This document shows, in pieces, positions 25,712-33,264 of a stretch of DNA of 64,000 nucleotides. This stretch comes from a sulfur-oxidizing endosymbiont of Gigantopelta aegis (GTDB taxonomy: Bacteria > Pseudomonadota > Gammaproteobacteria > GRL18). How positions within the stretch are numbered: position 1 is the stretch's first letter; the number at the start of each line of letters is the position of its first letter. Where the stretch lies: positions 974,914-1,038,913 of the forward strand of contig NZ_JAEHGE010000001.1 in the NCBI RefSeq assembly GCF_016097415.1, in the 5' to 3' direction. The notes beneath the pieces were generated by a model. The model was not told where the DNA came from and made no database searches. It was given only the letters and a program-made list of their open reading frames with translations. The position numbers were made by a program, and so were the translations under genes.

Positions 25712-26119
25712 ATGCTGAAATTCTTTATAAAAACCATAAGTGTAATATTAGCTCTGATAATTATATGGTTATCTGCTTGGGCTCTTGGTGCATTTAGTAA
25801 TACCAATGAAAACTATAAAGCAGAAGTAAAACAACTACTATCATCTGCTCTTACACAAAATACACCCAAAAATGAAATTATAGCCTTACTTAATAAAAAA
25901 TCTTTCAAACATCATTTAACTAGTTTAAAAGACAGTAAGAATCATACTAAATATGAGAATAGGGAAAGTGAATGCGGCCAATCTGAAAGACTCTTTGCAA
26001 GAATAAAACTTGGCAGTGTTTTAAATCCTGTAGAAACGAGCGCAGCCATATACTTTACGTTTAATGAAAATAATCTCCTTATTGACTATTCTATTAATAT
26101 CAGGCATTCATTTTTATAA
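25712..26119 (+). CDS. Integron cassette protein 2: exported or membrane-anchored protein of unknown function
   Basis: A 135-residue protein with an N-terminal hydrophobic segment (FFIKTISVILALIIIWLSAW) followed by a soluble domain. The domain includes NTPKNEIIALLNKKSF and, near the end, a strand-rich part (AIYFTFNENNLLIDYSI). I know no matching family. The ATG lies 6 bases after the attC core with almost no leader, as is common in cassettes. It could be an immunity- or secretion-type small protein, but nothing shows this. Confidence 0.65.
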   Translation: MLKFFIKTISVILALIIIWLSAWALGAFSNTNENYKAEVKQLLSSALTQNTPKNEIIALLNKKSFKHHLTSLKDSKNHTKYENRESECGQSERLFARIKLGSVLNPVETSAAIYFTFNENNLLIDYSINIRHSFL

Positions 26120-26133
26120 CTTGAAAATAAATC

Positions 26134-26160
26134 ATATAACAAGTAAATTAACGCAGACCC
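26134..26160 (+). other. Candidate left half of a second attC
   Basis: ATATAACAAGTAAATTAACG, 15 bases after the cassette 2 stop, looks like an attC left end (RYYYAAC followed by an AT-rich L box). A matching right half (GGCGTTAT type) is not found before the IS110-type element or after it, so the site is incomplete or the resemblance is chance. Confidence 0.4.
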
Positions 26161-26170
26161 AAAAAGTTAC

Positions 26171-26220
26171 GCACCTTTTGTGGCGCTTCGCTATAATGCC
26201 ACAAAGGTGCTCTTTCTTTT
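26171..26220 (+). terminator. Hairpin with T-rich tail after cassette 2
   Basis: GCACCTTTTGTGGC pairs with GCCACAAAGGTGC (one bulged T) around a 13-base loop, followed by TCTTTCTTTT. It could terminate cassette transcription or be the folded centre of the candidate second attC. Confidence 0.55.
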
Positions 26221-26263
26221 AACACTCTTTTAAAACCTCTTTTAAAGCCATATATGGACGCCC

Positions 26264-26671
26264 CACGAAAGTCAACTGATTTTGCTCTAAATCTTTTGAT
26301 TTTTAACTTCATTTGTTAAATTCAAAATAAAGTAATCCATACATCTGAAGGTGGTTGAAGAGCGGGCTCTTTCTTACCCCCTTGGTCAGATCGCTTTTTT
26401 CTATTAATGGGTTATGTTTTCATTTATTTTAGATGCTCACTCCTAATTCCTCATTCGTTCACTTTTAGAAAAAAATCCAGGCCGCTCACATATATCCGGT
26501 CTCATTGTGGCAGTATTTTTAACTGCCGGACCTTGATGAAATACGCACCTTATCGCCTATACACCCACTCGGTGTTTAACCAATGGCCCGCCAGGCTCTG
26601 ATAAGGCACGTAAGCCGTTTTTCTCATCCGTTATTGCGACGGGAGGAAAGGTTTTGTTAATTTTTTATCTT
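26264..26671 (-). ncRNA. Candidate bridge-RNA region of the IS110-type element
   Basis: About 410 bp of non-coding IS sequence lie downstream of the transposase gene. They contain several stems: GGCAGT/ACTGCC (26509-26527), CCTTATC/GATAAGG (around 26548-26606) and ACACC/GGTGT between them. IS110-family recombinases are known to use a structured bridge RNA encoded in the non-coding end. No boundaries or guide loops can be assigned by eye. Confidence 0.4.
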
Positions 26672-27714
26672 TTATTCATACTGAGCTGTTATTTTTTTGG
26701 GATCATAAATCTCACCTTGTAATATTCGCCAAGCTGCCCGTGTCAATTTGTTGGCCAATGCGACATAGGCTTTTCTTTTACCTCGTCTTGCAACTAGCCG
26801 CTGCACCCAACAACTTAGAGGGTCATTTTTTTTATTAATGATAATCCAACTGACGACCGTTCGAGCACCATGTATGAGTAAGGTTCTTAGATATTGATCC
26901 CCTTTTTTTAGTGCTGCCTACATTGGTGTTTTTACCACCCGTGCCAAAATGAGCCGGGGTTAAACCAATCCATGCTGATATTTGTCTGCCTTTAGAAAAC
27001 TGACTGCCATTATTACCCACAGCCGCATATAACGCAGAGGCTACAATCGGACCCACTCCGGGGAGCGCTTGTAAGCGTTGACAGTAAATATTTTGGTTGT
27101 TACTGTGTTCAACTTGTTTTTTAATTCAATGGCTTTATTACGGGTATCAACCAAGCATTGATAATGCTCAAGGAGTAGTTGACGTGCCATGGGGGTTAAG
27201 TCATTCTCTTCATTATCAATGATTGTTGGCAAAGCATGGATTAATGTCATGATTTGTTTTTTTGTACGATGACGCCGTATTCTGATAAATAGGCTCTAAT
27301 TTGATTCGCAATGGACGTGGTTTGTTTCACATGTAGCTGACGAATACGGTGAAGCATTTGAGTATCTTGCTGAACATGAGTTTTTATCATGGCAAAGTGC
27401 ATATTAGGACGTTGTGCGGCTTCACAAATGGCCACTGCATCGTTTCGGTCATCTTTGTTGCCTTTGACAAAGGGCTTTACATGTTGAGCCGGTACCAGCC
27501 TAATGGTATGGCCCATTGCTTCAAACTTTCGAGCCCAGTAATTTGAACTACCACAAGCCTCCATTGCAACAATAACCGGACTCTGTTGTTGCATAAATTC
27601 AGATAGCTTGTTTCGTGTCAATTTACGATTAAACTGGACTTTATTCGCTTGGTTTAATCCACACACTTGAAAGTAGTTTTTTGCTAAATCAATTCCGAGT
27701 ATACTGGTATTCAT
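26672..27714 (-). pseudogene. IS110-family transposase, several frameshifts
   Basis: The start gives MNTSILGIDLAKNYFQVCGL (RuvC-like DEDD domain, first Asp in GIDLAK), with VAMEACGSSNYWARK and DRNDAVAICEA. The frame breaks at the A-run near 27253. It resumes as KQIMTLIHALP and breaks again near 27055. It then covers the C-terminal GPIVASALYAAVGN, FSKGRQISAWIGLTP and, after a third shift near 26905, GDQYLRTLLIHGARTVVSWI to WRILQGEIYDPKK. In total it is one normal-length gene of about 340 codons in at least four frames, and is probably dead. Confidence 0.85.
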
Positions 27715-28087
27715 GATGGATGTTCCTCTTGTTACTTAAAGGTATCATCTTAAGTATGGCACATTGTGATGCCGCGATGATCGGGCGTCCATCTCATCAC
27801 CCACCTAATAAAAAGCGATATCAAAGCTAAATTGTAAAAAATGTCTTCTCGAAATATGAATTCACAAAAAAATTAAATATTTTTCAGTGGGATGGGTAGT
27901 AAAAATGGCTACTTAATGATTGTGTTCTGCTAAGGTGTGTCATGGGTATATGTACCCAGCATTGTTTTAAATGTGTTTATAAAAAAACGATTAACGATGG
28001 CGTACCCTAAGAATTTATAGACAGATTTACTCGGGGTTCTTCTATCGCTTGGTCTTCCACACTGCCCCTATAAAACAGGAATAATAA

Positions 28088-28552
28088 ATGTTTCATATCG
28101 CACTTTATGAGCCACGCATTGCACCCAATACTGGTAATATTATTCGTCTAGCGGCAAATAATGGTTGTGCGCTGCATTTGATCGAGCCTTTAGGCTTTGA
28201 TTTTGAGGAGAAAAAATTACGCAGAGCTGGTCTGGATTATCATGATTTGGCCAATGTCACCCGTTACGCGAATTATGCACTGTTTTGTGAAGCGATGGGT
28301 GAGAGACGAATTTTGGCCTGTACCACGAAGGGTAGCAGGCCTCATGATGCACTCAATTATCAGGCGGGGGATGTATTATTGTTTGGCTCAGAAACGCATG
28401 GTTTGCCGGATGAGGTGTTGCTCAATATTGCGCCTGAGCGGCGCTTAAGAATTCCAATGATGCCGGATAGTAGAAGTTTGAACTTATCCAATGCCGTAGC
28501 TATTATTAGTTATGAAGCATGGCGGCAAAATGGTTTTTTAGAGGGTATTTAG
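28088..28552 (+). CDS. trmL: tRNA (cytidine/uridine-34-2'-O)-methyltransferase
   Basis: A 154-residue SPOUT methyltransferase that methylates the wobble ribose of tRNA-Leu. [22 protein letters not shown] at the start, [11 protein letters not shown] in the middle and [26 protein letters not shown] at the end are the TrmL knot motifs, complete and of normal length. The gene stands alone between the IS110 region and the small reverse gene. Confidence 0.94.
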   Translation: MFHIALYEPRIAPNTGNIIRLAANNGCALHLIEPLGFDFEEKKLRRAGLDYHDLANVTRYANYALFCEAMGERRILACTTKGSRPHDALNYQAGDVLLFGSETHGLPDEVLLNIAPERRLRIPMMPDSRSLNLSNAVAIISYEAWRQNGFLEGI

Positions 28553-28631
28553 CGAGCTGATATCCACCAAAGCGAATGTATCAGTCTCTGTATGAGTGAT
28601 GATATTAGGGACCGCATTCGCTATTGAAGGA

Positions 28632-28739
28632 CTAATCACAGTTCTTAGAGCAATCGTCATGGCGACAATTCCATATTAATAAGAAAATAATGACAATCGA
28701 TGTTGATAAGGCAATGAGTGATAATGAATCAAATATCAT
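28632..28739 (-). CDS. 35-residue membrane protein with Cys-rich C-terminus
   Basis: Too short for a usual ORF list. The ATG at 28739 follows CAGGAG with eight bases between, an excellent ribosome site. The protein has a hydrophobic helix from about residue 8 to 23 (LIALSTSIVIIFLLIW). The tail NCRHDDCSKNCD has cysteines at 25, 30 and 34. This anchor-plus-cysteine layout resembles small FeoB-associated Cys-rich membrane proteins, but there is no feoB here and the similarity is only of design. An FNR-like site lies 59 bp upstream at a position that would allow activation. Its function is unknown. Confidence 0.55.
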   Translation of the reverse strand: MIFDSLSLIALSTSIVIIFLLIWNCRHDDCSKNCD

Positions 28740-28797
28740 GGGGAATTCTCCTGTTTTTACGTTTCCGCTAGTCTAAATAAAATAGAACTGATTTTGT

Positions 28798-28811
28798 TTG
28801 ATCTATATCAC
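28798..28811. promoter_or_regulatory. FNR/Anr-like site
   Basis: TTGATCTATATCAC differs by one base from the FNR consensus TTGATNNNNATCAA. It lies between the divergent small membrane protein and the DUF3334 gene. Read on the minus strand, a TATTTT -10-like element follows at a distance that fits a class II FNR promoter for the small gene. Confidence 0.55.
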
Positions 28812-28938
28812 AATTTACTTAAATATTAATGTCTATTCGCCATTCTGATGAGCTTCCACTTTAAAAAATACCGGCTATACTTTAGGTGCAACTGATTATT
28901 TAGGTTGAATCAAACAATTTAACGATGAGAGTACGTAT

Positions 28939-29568
28939 ATGGCTGTAAAGAAAAGTAAATCCACTGATGACGTCTTACTCATTTTATGTAAGGCTGTGAA
29001 AAAAAACCTCACACAGACCACTAAAAATGAAATTCAATACTCGTCGATGGTGCAAAAAATATCAAAAACTTGCCTAAAACCGGATATTGGCTGTTTTGTC
29101 TTATTTGAGGGGGCTTTTTCAGGACTGATTATTATTAATATGTCAGCAGGTGCTGCATTGGAGCTTTATCAGGCTTATATGTGCCAAATGGGTTTCCCGG
29201 AAGAGGAAATATCAACCCAACACACTTCCGATGATGTCAGCAATGTACTCGGTGAGCTAATGAATCAGATTGTCGGTGATTTTCAGGGCGAGTTGGAATA
29301 TCAACTGTCCTTGTCAATTAACCAGACACAGCCAAGAATGCTGGCCGTGAATAAAGAGTTAATTTTATCGATTAATGCCAATATTGAACGCCCGCAATCA
29401 CGCAGAGTCGTATTTCGCACAGAAAATCATAAGACATTTCATTTAGAAATGTCGATGGAAAGAACAGAGTTTATTGAATTGGATGATCCGGATAATCAAA
29501 ATTATAATGATTCAGAATTATCTAAGGATGAGCAAAATAAAGCCTTCCTAGATGGCTTAGATATATAA
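28939..29568 (+). CDS. DUF3334 family protein (CheX-like)
   Basis: A 209-residue protein matching my recollection of DUF3334 proteins of Vibrio and relatives. Typical parts are VQKISKTCLKPDIGCFVLFEG, the CheX/CheC-like helix SNVLGELMNQIVGDFQ and RRVVFRTENHKTFHLEM. The fold suggests relation to CheC/CheX phosphatases, but the usual E-x-x-N catalytic pair appears only as GELMNQ, so activity is uncertain. A role in motility or surface signalling is inferred. The 386-bp upstream gap holds the 35-residue gene and the FNR-like site. Confidence 0.75.
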   Translation: MAVKKSKSTDDVLLILCKAVKKNLTQTTKNEIQYSSMVQKISKTCLKPDIGCFVLFEGAFSGLIIINMSAGAALELYQAYMCQMGFPEEEISTQHTSDDVSNVLGELMNQIVGDFQGELEYQLSLSINQTQPRMLAVNKELILSINANIERPQSRRVVFRTENHKTFHLEMSMERTEFIELDDPDNQNYNDSELSKDEQNKAFLDGLDI

Positions 29569-29574
29569 GCTATT

Positions 29575-29606
29575 TAGCTTCCCCTTCTTGAGAAGGAAAG
29601 AAGCTA
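29575..29606. terminator. Hairpin between convergent genes
   Basis: TAGCTTC.CCTTCT-TG-AGAAGG.GAAGCTA forms a near-perfect stem with a short loop. It lies between the 3' ends of the DUF3334 gene and the reverse gene at 29637. No T-run follows on either side, so termination is only probable. Confidence 0.45.
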
Positions 29607-29636
29607 GAAGGGATGAAATTGCTGCATAAACAAGCT

Positions 29637-30110
29637 TTAATATGCTTTTTTAGCACTTTTCATTTGGCGATAAATCTTAGTACGCTTATTAATATCAAGT
29701 ATTTCCACAATCCGTTCTAAAGCTAAATCAAAAGCCTCATCAAAACCATGCAAGTCGATACTGATACTACCCCAGGAGATGCTGCCATCGGGTAAGCGAA
29801 TTCGTAATTTGAAAATATCAATTGTGCGATCGTTGCTTTGCTGTTGCTGACGTGTAAGACCAATAATTCGTCCATCACTATGAAACTTAACGGGGTTTGC
29901 CTCGTCAACTTCACGTAGATATTCAGCCTGAAATTCTAACAACTCCAGATCTCTGGCCTTTGCTAACGCGCGAATTTCGCGTTCACGTTTTTTGGATACG
30001 GGGTTACCGTTGTCTGTGAGGTAATAGACCTCATCATAAATGACATCGCCAATTTTTCGGTAAACTCTGAGACGATGACCATAATGTGCATTGTTTTCTG
30101 ATACAGCCAT
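29637..30110 (-). CDS. Conserved-looking protein of unknown function
   Basis: A 157-residue soluble protein I do not recognise. The first half is charged (KKREREIRALAKARDLELLEFQAEY). The second half has a strand-rich part, KLRIRLPDGSISWGSISIDLHG, followed by a helix FDEAFDLALERIVEILDI and a basic end. This strand-strand-helix ending recalls small nucleic-acid-binding folds such as AP2-like domains, but that is only an impression. An FNR-like sequence lies about 95 bp upstream. Confidence 0.65.
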   Translation of the reverse strand: MAVSENNAHYGHRLRVYRKIGDVIYDEVYYLTDNGNPVSKKREREIRALAKARDLELLEFQAEYLREVDEANPVKFHSDGRIIGLTRQQQQSNDRTIDIFKLRIRLPDGSISWGSISIDLHGFDEAFDLALERIVEILDINKRTKIYRQMKSAKKAY

Positions 30111-30204
30111 TTCATACCTTCCTAAAATATTATTAGTCGTTTAAAATTATTCAGTTTAAATTATTATATAACGACTAATTTAAGTGTTTTTATGAAAAAA
30201 ATAC

Positions 30205-30218
30205 ATGATCTTGATCAG
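30205..30218. promoter_or_regulatory. Weak FNR-like palindrome
   Basis: ATGATCTTGATCAG keeps the GAT....ATC core of an FNR site, with both outer positions different from consensus. It lies upstream of the reverse gene at 29637-30110 and downstream of moaA. Confidence 0.3.
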
Positions 30219-30293
30219 AAGAAAAGTGAAAAGTTTACTAATTTATTGCTAGGGGTTGAATTATAAAATGGCTTGAGAGAACAGAGCTGAGAA

Positions 30294-31283
30294 TCAGCCA
30301 CCGGTCATGGACATAAAGCGGATTACTTTTTCTGGTTTTTCATTAAATTCGTGCTTATAAGGTTTTAAATCGATTGCTTTTTTTATCACTTCATCTAAGT
30401 CATCATCACTGATGCCCTGACGGAGTAAGGGGCGTAATTCAAATTTATGTTCGTCACCTAAACACATATAAAGTGTCCCACTGGCTGACAAGCGCACACG
30501 ATTGCATGTGTCACAAAAATGCTGTGAGATAGGGGTTATAAAGCCTATTTTAAATTGTGTGTTAGCAATTTGCACATAACGTGCAGGGCCCGCACCGGCC
30601 ATAACGGCAGGAATCAGTTCATAGCGTTTTGCTAACCGTGTTTCGATTTTCTGTAAATCAATATAATGATCGGCAGCATTACGACCGGTATCACCGACCG
30701 GCATGGTTTCTATAAAACGCAGGGTGAAATCATGTTTCAAACAAAATTCCACCATGTCTTCGACATCTTCGTCGTTGACTCCTTTCATCACCACCATATT
30801 GATTTTAATAGGACTCAAACCGGCTGCTTTTGCCGCCAGAAGACCATCGATGATCTTGTCTAATTTACCCTGAGTAATGTCTTTAAATTTAACGGGATCA
30901 ACCGTATCAAGGCTGACGTTAATCCGTGAGATACCGGATTCATACAAGGCTTCGGCATGTTTTGCTAAACGAGTGGCATTGGTACTCAGTGATAAATCAT
31001 CCAGCCCTGGTAGGGCTGAAAGGCGTTTTGCCAAGTCCGGTAAATTTTTACGCAATAAGGGCTCGCCACCGGTTAGGCGTACTGAGCTAACGCCCAAGCG
31101 AGTAAATGAGGCGATGACTTGTTCAATTTCGTCAAAGCTGAGCCAGTTTTCAGGCTCTTCATAGCCATCAAAACCCTTGGGCATGCAGTAGAAGCAACGG
31201 AGATCGCAGCGATCAGTGACCGAGATGCGAACGTACTTAATCTGTCGATTATATTGATCAATTAAACTCATGATATCCGTCAT
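30294..31283 (-). CDS. moaA: GTP 3',8-cyclase MoaA
   Basis: A 329-residue radical SAM enzyme catalysing the first step of molybdenum-cofactor synthesis. The N-terminal cluster motif is CDLRCFYC (Cys26, Cys30, Cys33). The C-terminal cluster ligands are in FCDTCNRVRLSASGTLYMC, and the essential Gly-Gly pair ends the protein (MSMTGG). Translation could also begin at Met5. No other moa gene adjoins it here, so the pathway must be completed elsewhere. Confidence 0.95.
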   Translation of the reverse strand: MTDIMSLIDQYNRQIKYVRISVTDRCDLRCFYCMPKGFDGYEEPENWLSFDEIEQVIASFTRLGVSSVRLTGGEPLLRKNLPDLAKRLSALPGLDDLSLSTNATRLAKHAEALYESGISRINVSLDTVDPVKFKDITQGKLDKIIDGLLAAKAAGLSPIKINMVVMKGVNDEDVEDMVEFCLKHDFTLRFIETMPVGDTGRNAADHYIDLQKIETRLAKRYELIPAVMAGAGPARYVQIANTQFKIGFITPISQHFCDTCNRVRLSASGTLYMCLGDEHKFELRPLLRQGISDDDLDEVIKKAIDLKPYKHEFNEKPEKVIRFMSMTGG

Positions 31284-31395
31284 CTATAAAAAGGTATATT
31301 AGATAATACTATTATTGAGAAAAAATGAAAGTTTATCTAGCTAAATAGGCGATCTATGTCAATAAAATGCTTTTTACGCTCTTTAGTATAGCTGA

Positions 31396-32301
31396 CTATT
31401 TAAGCCCGCTGTCTAAATCAGGGTATTTTAGTGTTAAATTAAAATCAGTGAGTAATTTTTTGTTGTTGATACGCCGTGATTCTGCCATATAGGAAAGCAT
31501 TCCGGCAGAAAGCTGCGTTTGTGCTTGCTCTAGTGTGATGGTAGGCGGTGAGGGTAGGTGATTGGCCTTGGCAAGCTTCATAAAATAGTCACACATGGTG
31601 GTGGGATGACCGTCGGCACAGTTAAAAATACCTTCAATATCATGACTCAAGCCTGCTTTGAGGCAGATTTCCAATAAGTCGTCACTATGGATACGATTAC
31701 TAAAAGGGGAATCTTCTTCCCTAACGATAGGGGTTTGAGCCTTAATACGCTGTAGAGGTAATTTTCCCGGCCCATAAATGCCGGATACCCTTAAAATCAC
31801 CAGAGTTGTCTGTGTGTGGTCGCAAAACTGCTGGAATTGCTGTTCGGCATCTGCACGACGTAGGGCACGATCGACGCTGGGATTTAAGGGGGTATTTTCA
31901 TCGACCCATTGACCCTTGCAATTACCATAAACCCCGGTGGTGCTGATCAGGATAATTTTAGTGATTTTTTCTCCTGTGCTGTGCAAATATTCCGTTAGCA
32001 GTTTAAGAAATTGTTTAGCACGGTCATCCGTTTTCCCCTGGCTGGGTGGTGGGGCAAAATAATAAATAATAGCCTCAGATAAATTAATCTCTGAAGGAAG
32101 AGTGCTATGGACCAAGTCCAGATCAAAAGCAATGCTAGTGACGCCTGACTGAGCACATTGAGATTGACTTGCGGTGCTTCTTACTAAGCAATGAATCATT
32201 GCCGGGGAGGTTAAGTTTCTACTAATGAGAGCATTAAGGAGTTTTTTTCCTAAATATCCGCAACCAATAATGTGAATATTGGGCTTTGTTTCTTGGCTCA
32301 T
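31396..32301 (-). CDS. NAD-dependent epimerase/dehydratase-like SDR protein (YeeZ-like)
   Basis: About 300 residues from the preferred start MSQETKPNIHIIGCGYLGKKL at 32301; a longer frame reaches 32364 but would overlap comF. The Rossmann start IIGCGYLGKKLL and the motifs IILISTTGVYGNCKGQWVDE and VILRVSGIYGPGKLPLQRI mark an extended SDR. This group is annotated as YeeZ-like, and no substrate is known. It follows comF on the same strand with 29 bp between. Confidence 0.8.
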   Translation of the reverse strand: MSQETKPNIHIIGCGYLGKKLLNALISRNLTSPAMIHCLVRSTASQSQCAQSGVTSIAFDLDLVHSTLPSEINLSEAIIYYFAPPPSQGKTDDRAKQFLKLLTEYLHSTGEKITKIILISTTGVYGNCKGQWVDENTPLNPSVDRALRRADAEQQFQQFCDHTQTTLVILRVSGIYGPGKLPLQRIKAQTPIVREEDSPFSNRIHSDDLLEICLKAGLSHDIEGIFNCADGHPTTMCDYFMKLAKANHLPSPPTITLEQAQTQLSAGMLSYMAESRRINNKKLLTDFNLTLKYPDLDSGLK

Positions 32302-32330
32302 TTTATGTTCTCGATGGTTGTTATTATGCT

Positions 32331-33065
32331 TTATATTTTTAATCCGGCACGTGCAATAATCCACACATCGACCTGCTTGACCCCATTTTGTTTCAGTACT
32401 TTAGCGGCTTCGTTAACGGTGCTGCCAGTAGTCATCACGTCATCAATTAGAGCGACATGTTCATAAGGCAAGGCGTGTTTAAGGCTAAAGGCCTGTTGTA
32501 CATTCTTTTGCCTTTCTTTGGCGTTCATTCCGGCCTGAAGATTGGTGTGGCGAATTCTAATTAAGTGGCTATAGTTTAACGGTAGTTGGTAGTGAGATGC
32601 AAAAAAACGTCCTAGCTCTAGTGCTTGATTAAAGCCCCGTTGGCGTAGGCGTTTGGTATGCATAGGAACGGGCAGAATGGCCTGAGGCAGGTAAAAATTT
32701 TTGAGATGATGGCTTTTTTGTATAAATAATTGCGATAAGAGGCTGGCATAATGAATTTTTTTTTGATATTTCAGTTTTTTAATCAGATAACGCATTTCCT
32801 CGGCATAAAGCAAAGGACTATAAACTCGATCATAGTAATAATTATGACTCAGGCAATTGCCACAGAGGCTGATACTTTGCTTAAGTGAGGTTTCAAGCGG
32901 TGAGGCACAGCGATGGCAGCAGTCCTTATTTAAGCTGAGTGCAGCTATACAGGGATTGCATAATTCCAAATGATTATGAGTTTTTTCCAGACAAAAGAGG
33001 CAATGTCTGGGGATGACTTGCGTTATTTGTGTGCAGGCTTTCTGCCAAACTGTACTGTAATTCAT
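32331..33065 (-). CDS. comF: ComF family protein
   Basis: A phosphoribosyltransferase-fold protein needed for DNA uptake in competent bacteria. I start it at the ATG at 33065, which follows AAGGA; the open frame itself reaches 33149. The zinc-finger-like Cys pairs CLFCLEKTHNHLELCNPC and CHRC...CGNC are N-terminal. The PRTase signature VALIDDVMTTGSTVNEAA is C-terminal. In many gammaproteobacteria comF is divergent from bioB; here bioB is 8.6 kb away, beyond several inserted genes and elements. Confidence 0.9.
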   Translation of the reverse strand: MNYSTVWQKACTQITQVIPRHCLFCLEKTHNHLELCNPCIAALSLNKDCCHRCASPLETSLKQSISLCGNCLSHNYYYDRVYSPLLYAEEMRYLIKKLKYQKKIHYASLLSQLFIQKSHHLKNFYLPQAILPVPMHTKRLRQRGFNQALELGRFFASHYQLPLNYSHLIRIRHTNLQAGMNAKERQKNVQQAFSLKHALPYEHVALIDDVMTTGSTVNEAAKVLKQNGVKQVDVWIIARAGLKI

Positions 33066-33264
33066 GACATTCCTTGTCAATGAGTAAATAAAGGTGCAAT
33101 TGATTATTCTGGGTTGAAGATGATAATCAATGAGGCTAAGATAAATCAACTATTTAGGATACATCAACTATCATCTTGATAGTGCTTCAGATTTAAAGTA
33201 TTTAAAACAAGCTCTTAAAAAAAAGACTTAAAAAAAGTCCTTAAAAAAGTGATAACTAATTATA

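Larger units (their letters stand above)
26254..27792 (-). mobile_element. IS110-family (IS1111-like) insertion sequence, decayed
   Basis: Matching inverted ATGGACGCCC (26254-26263) and GGGCGTCCAT (27783-27792) bracket a DEDD-type transposase gene. The span of about 1.54 kb is normal for the family. Inverted repeats close to the ends are a trait of the IS1111 subgroup; true ends may lie a few bases outside. The long non-coding side lies downstream of the transposase, as in IS1111-type elements whose bridge RNA is 3' of the gene. The flanking 295 bp to trmL (27793-28087) contain no gene. Confidence 0.7.

Noticed and set aside
27943-27956. GGGTATATGTACCC palindrome upstream of trmL
   Set aside because: An isolated short dyad with no known regulator or promoter context; left unassigned.
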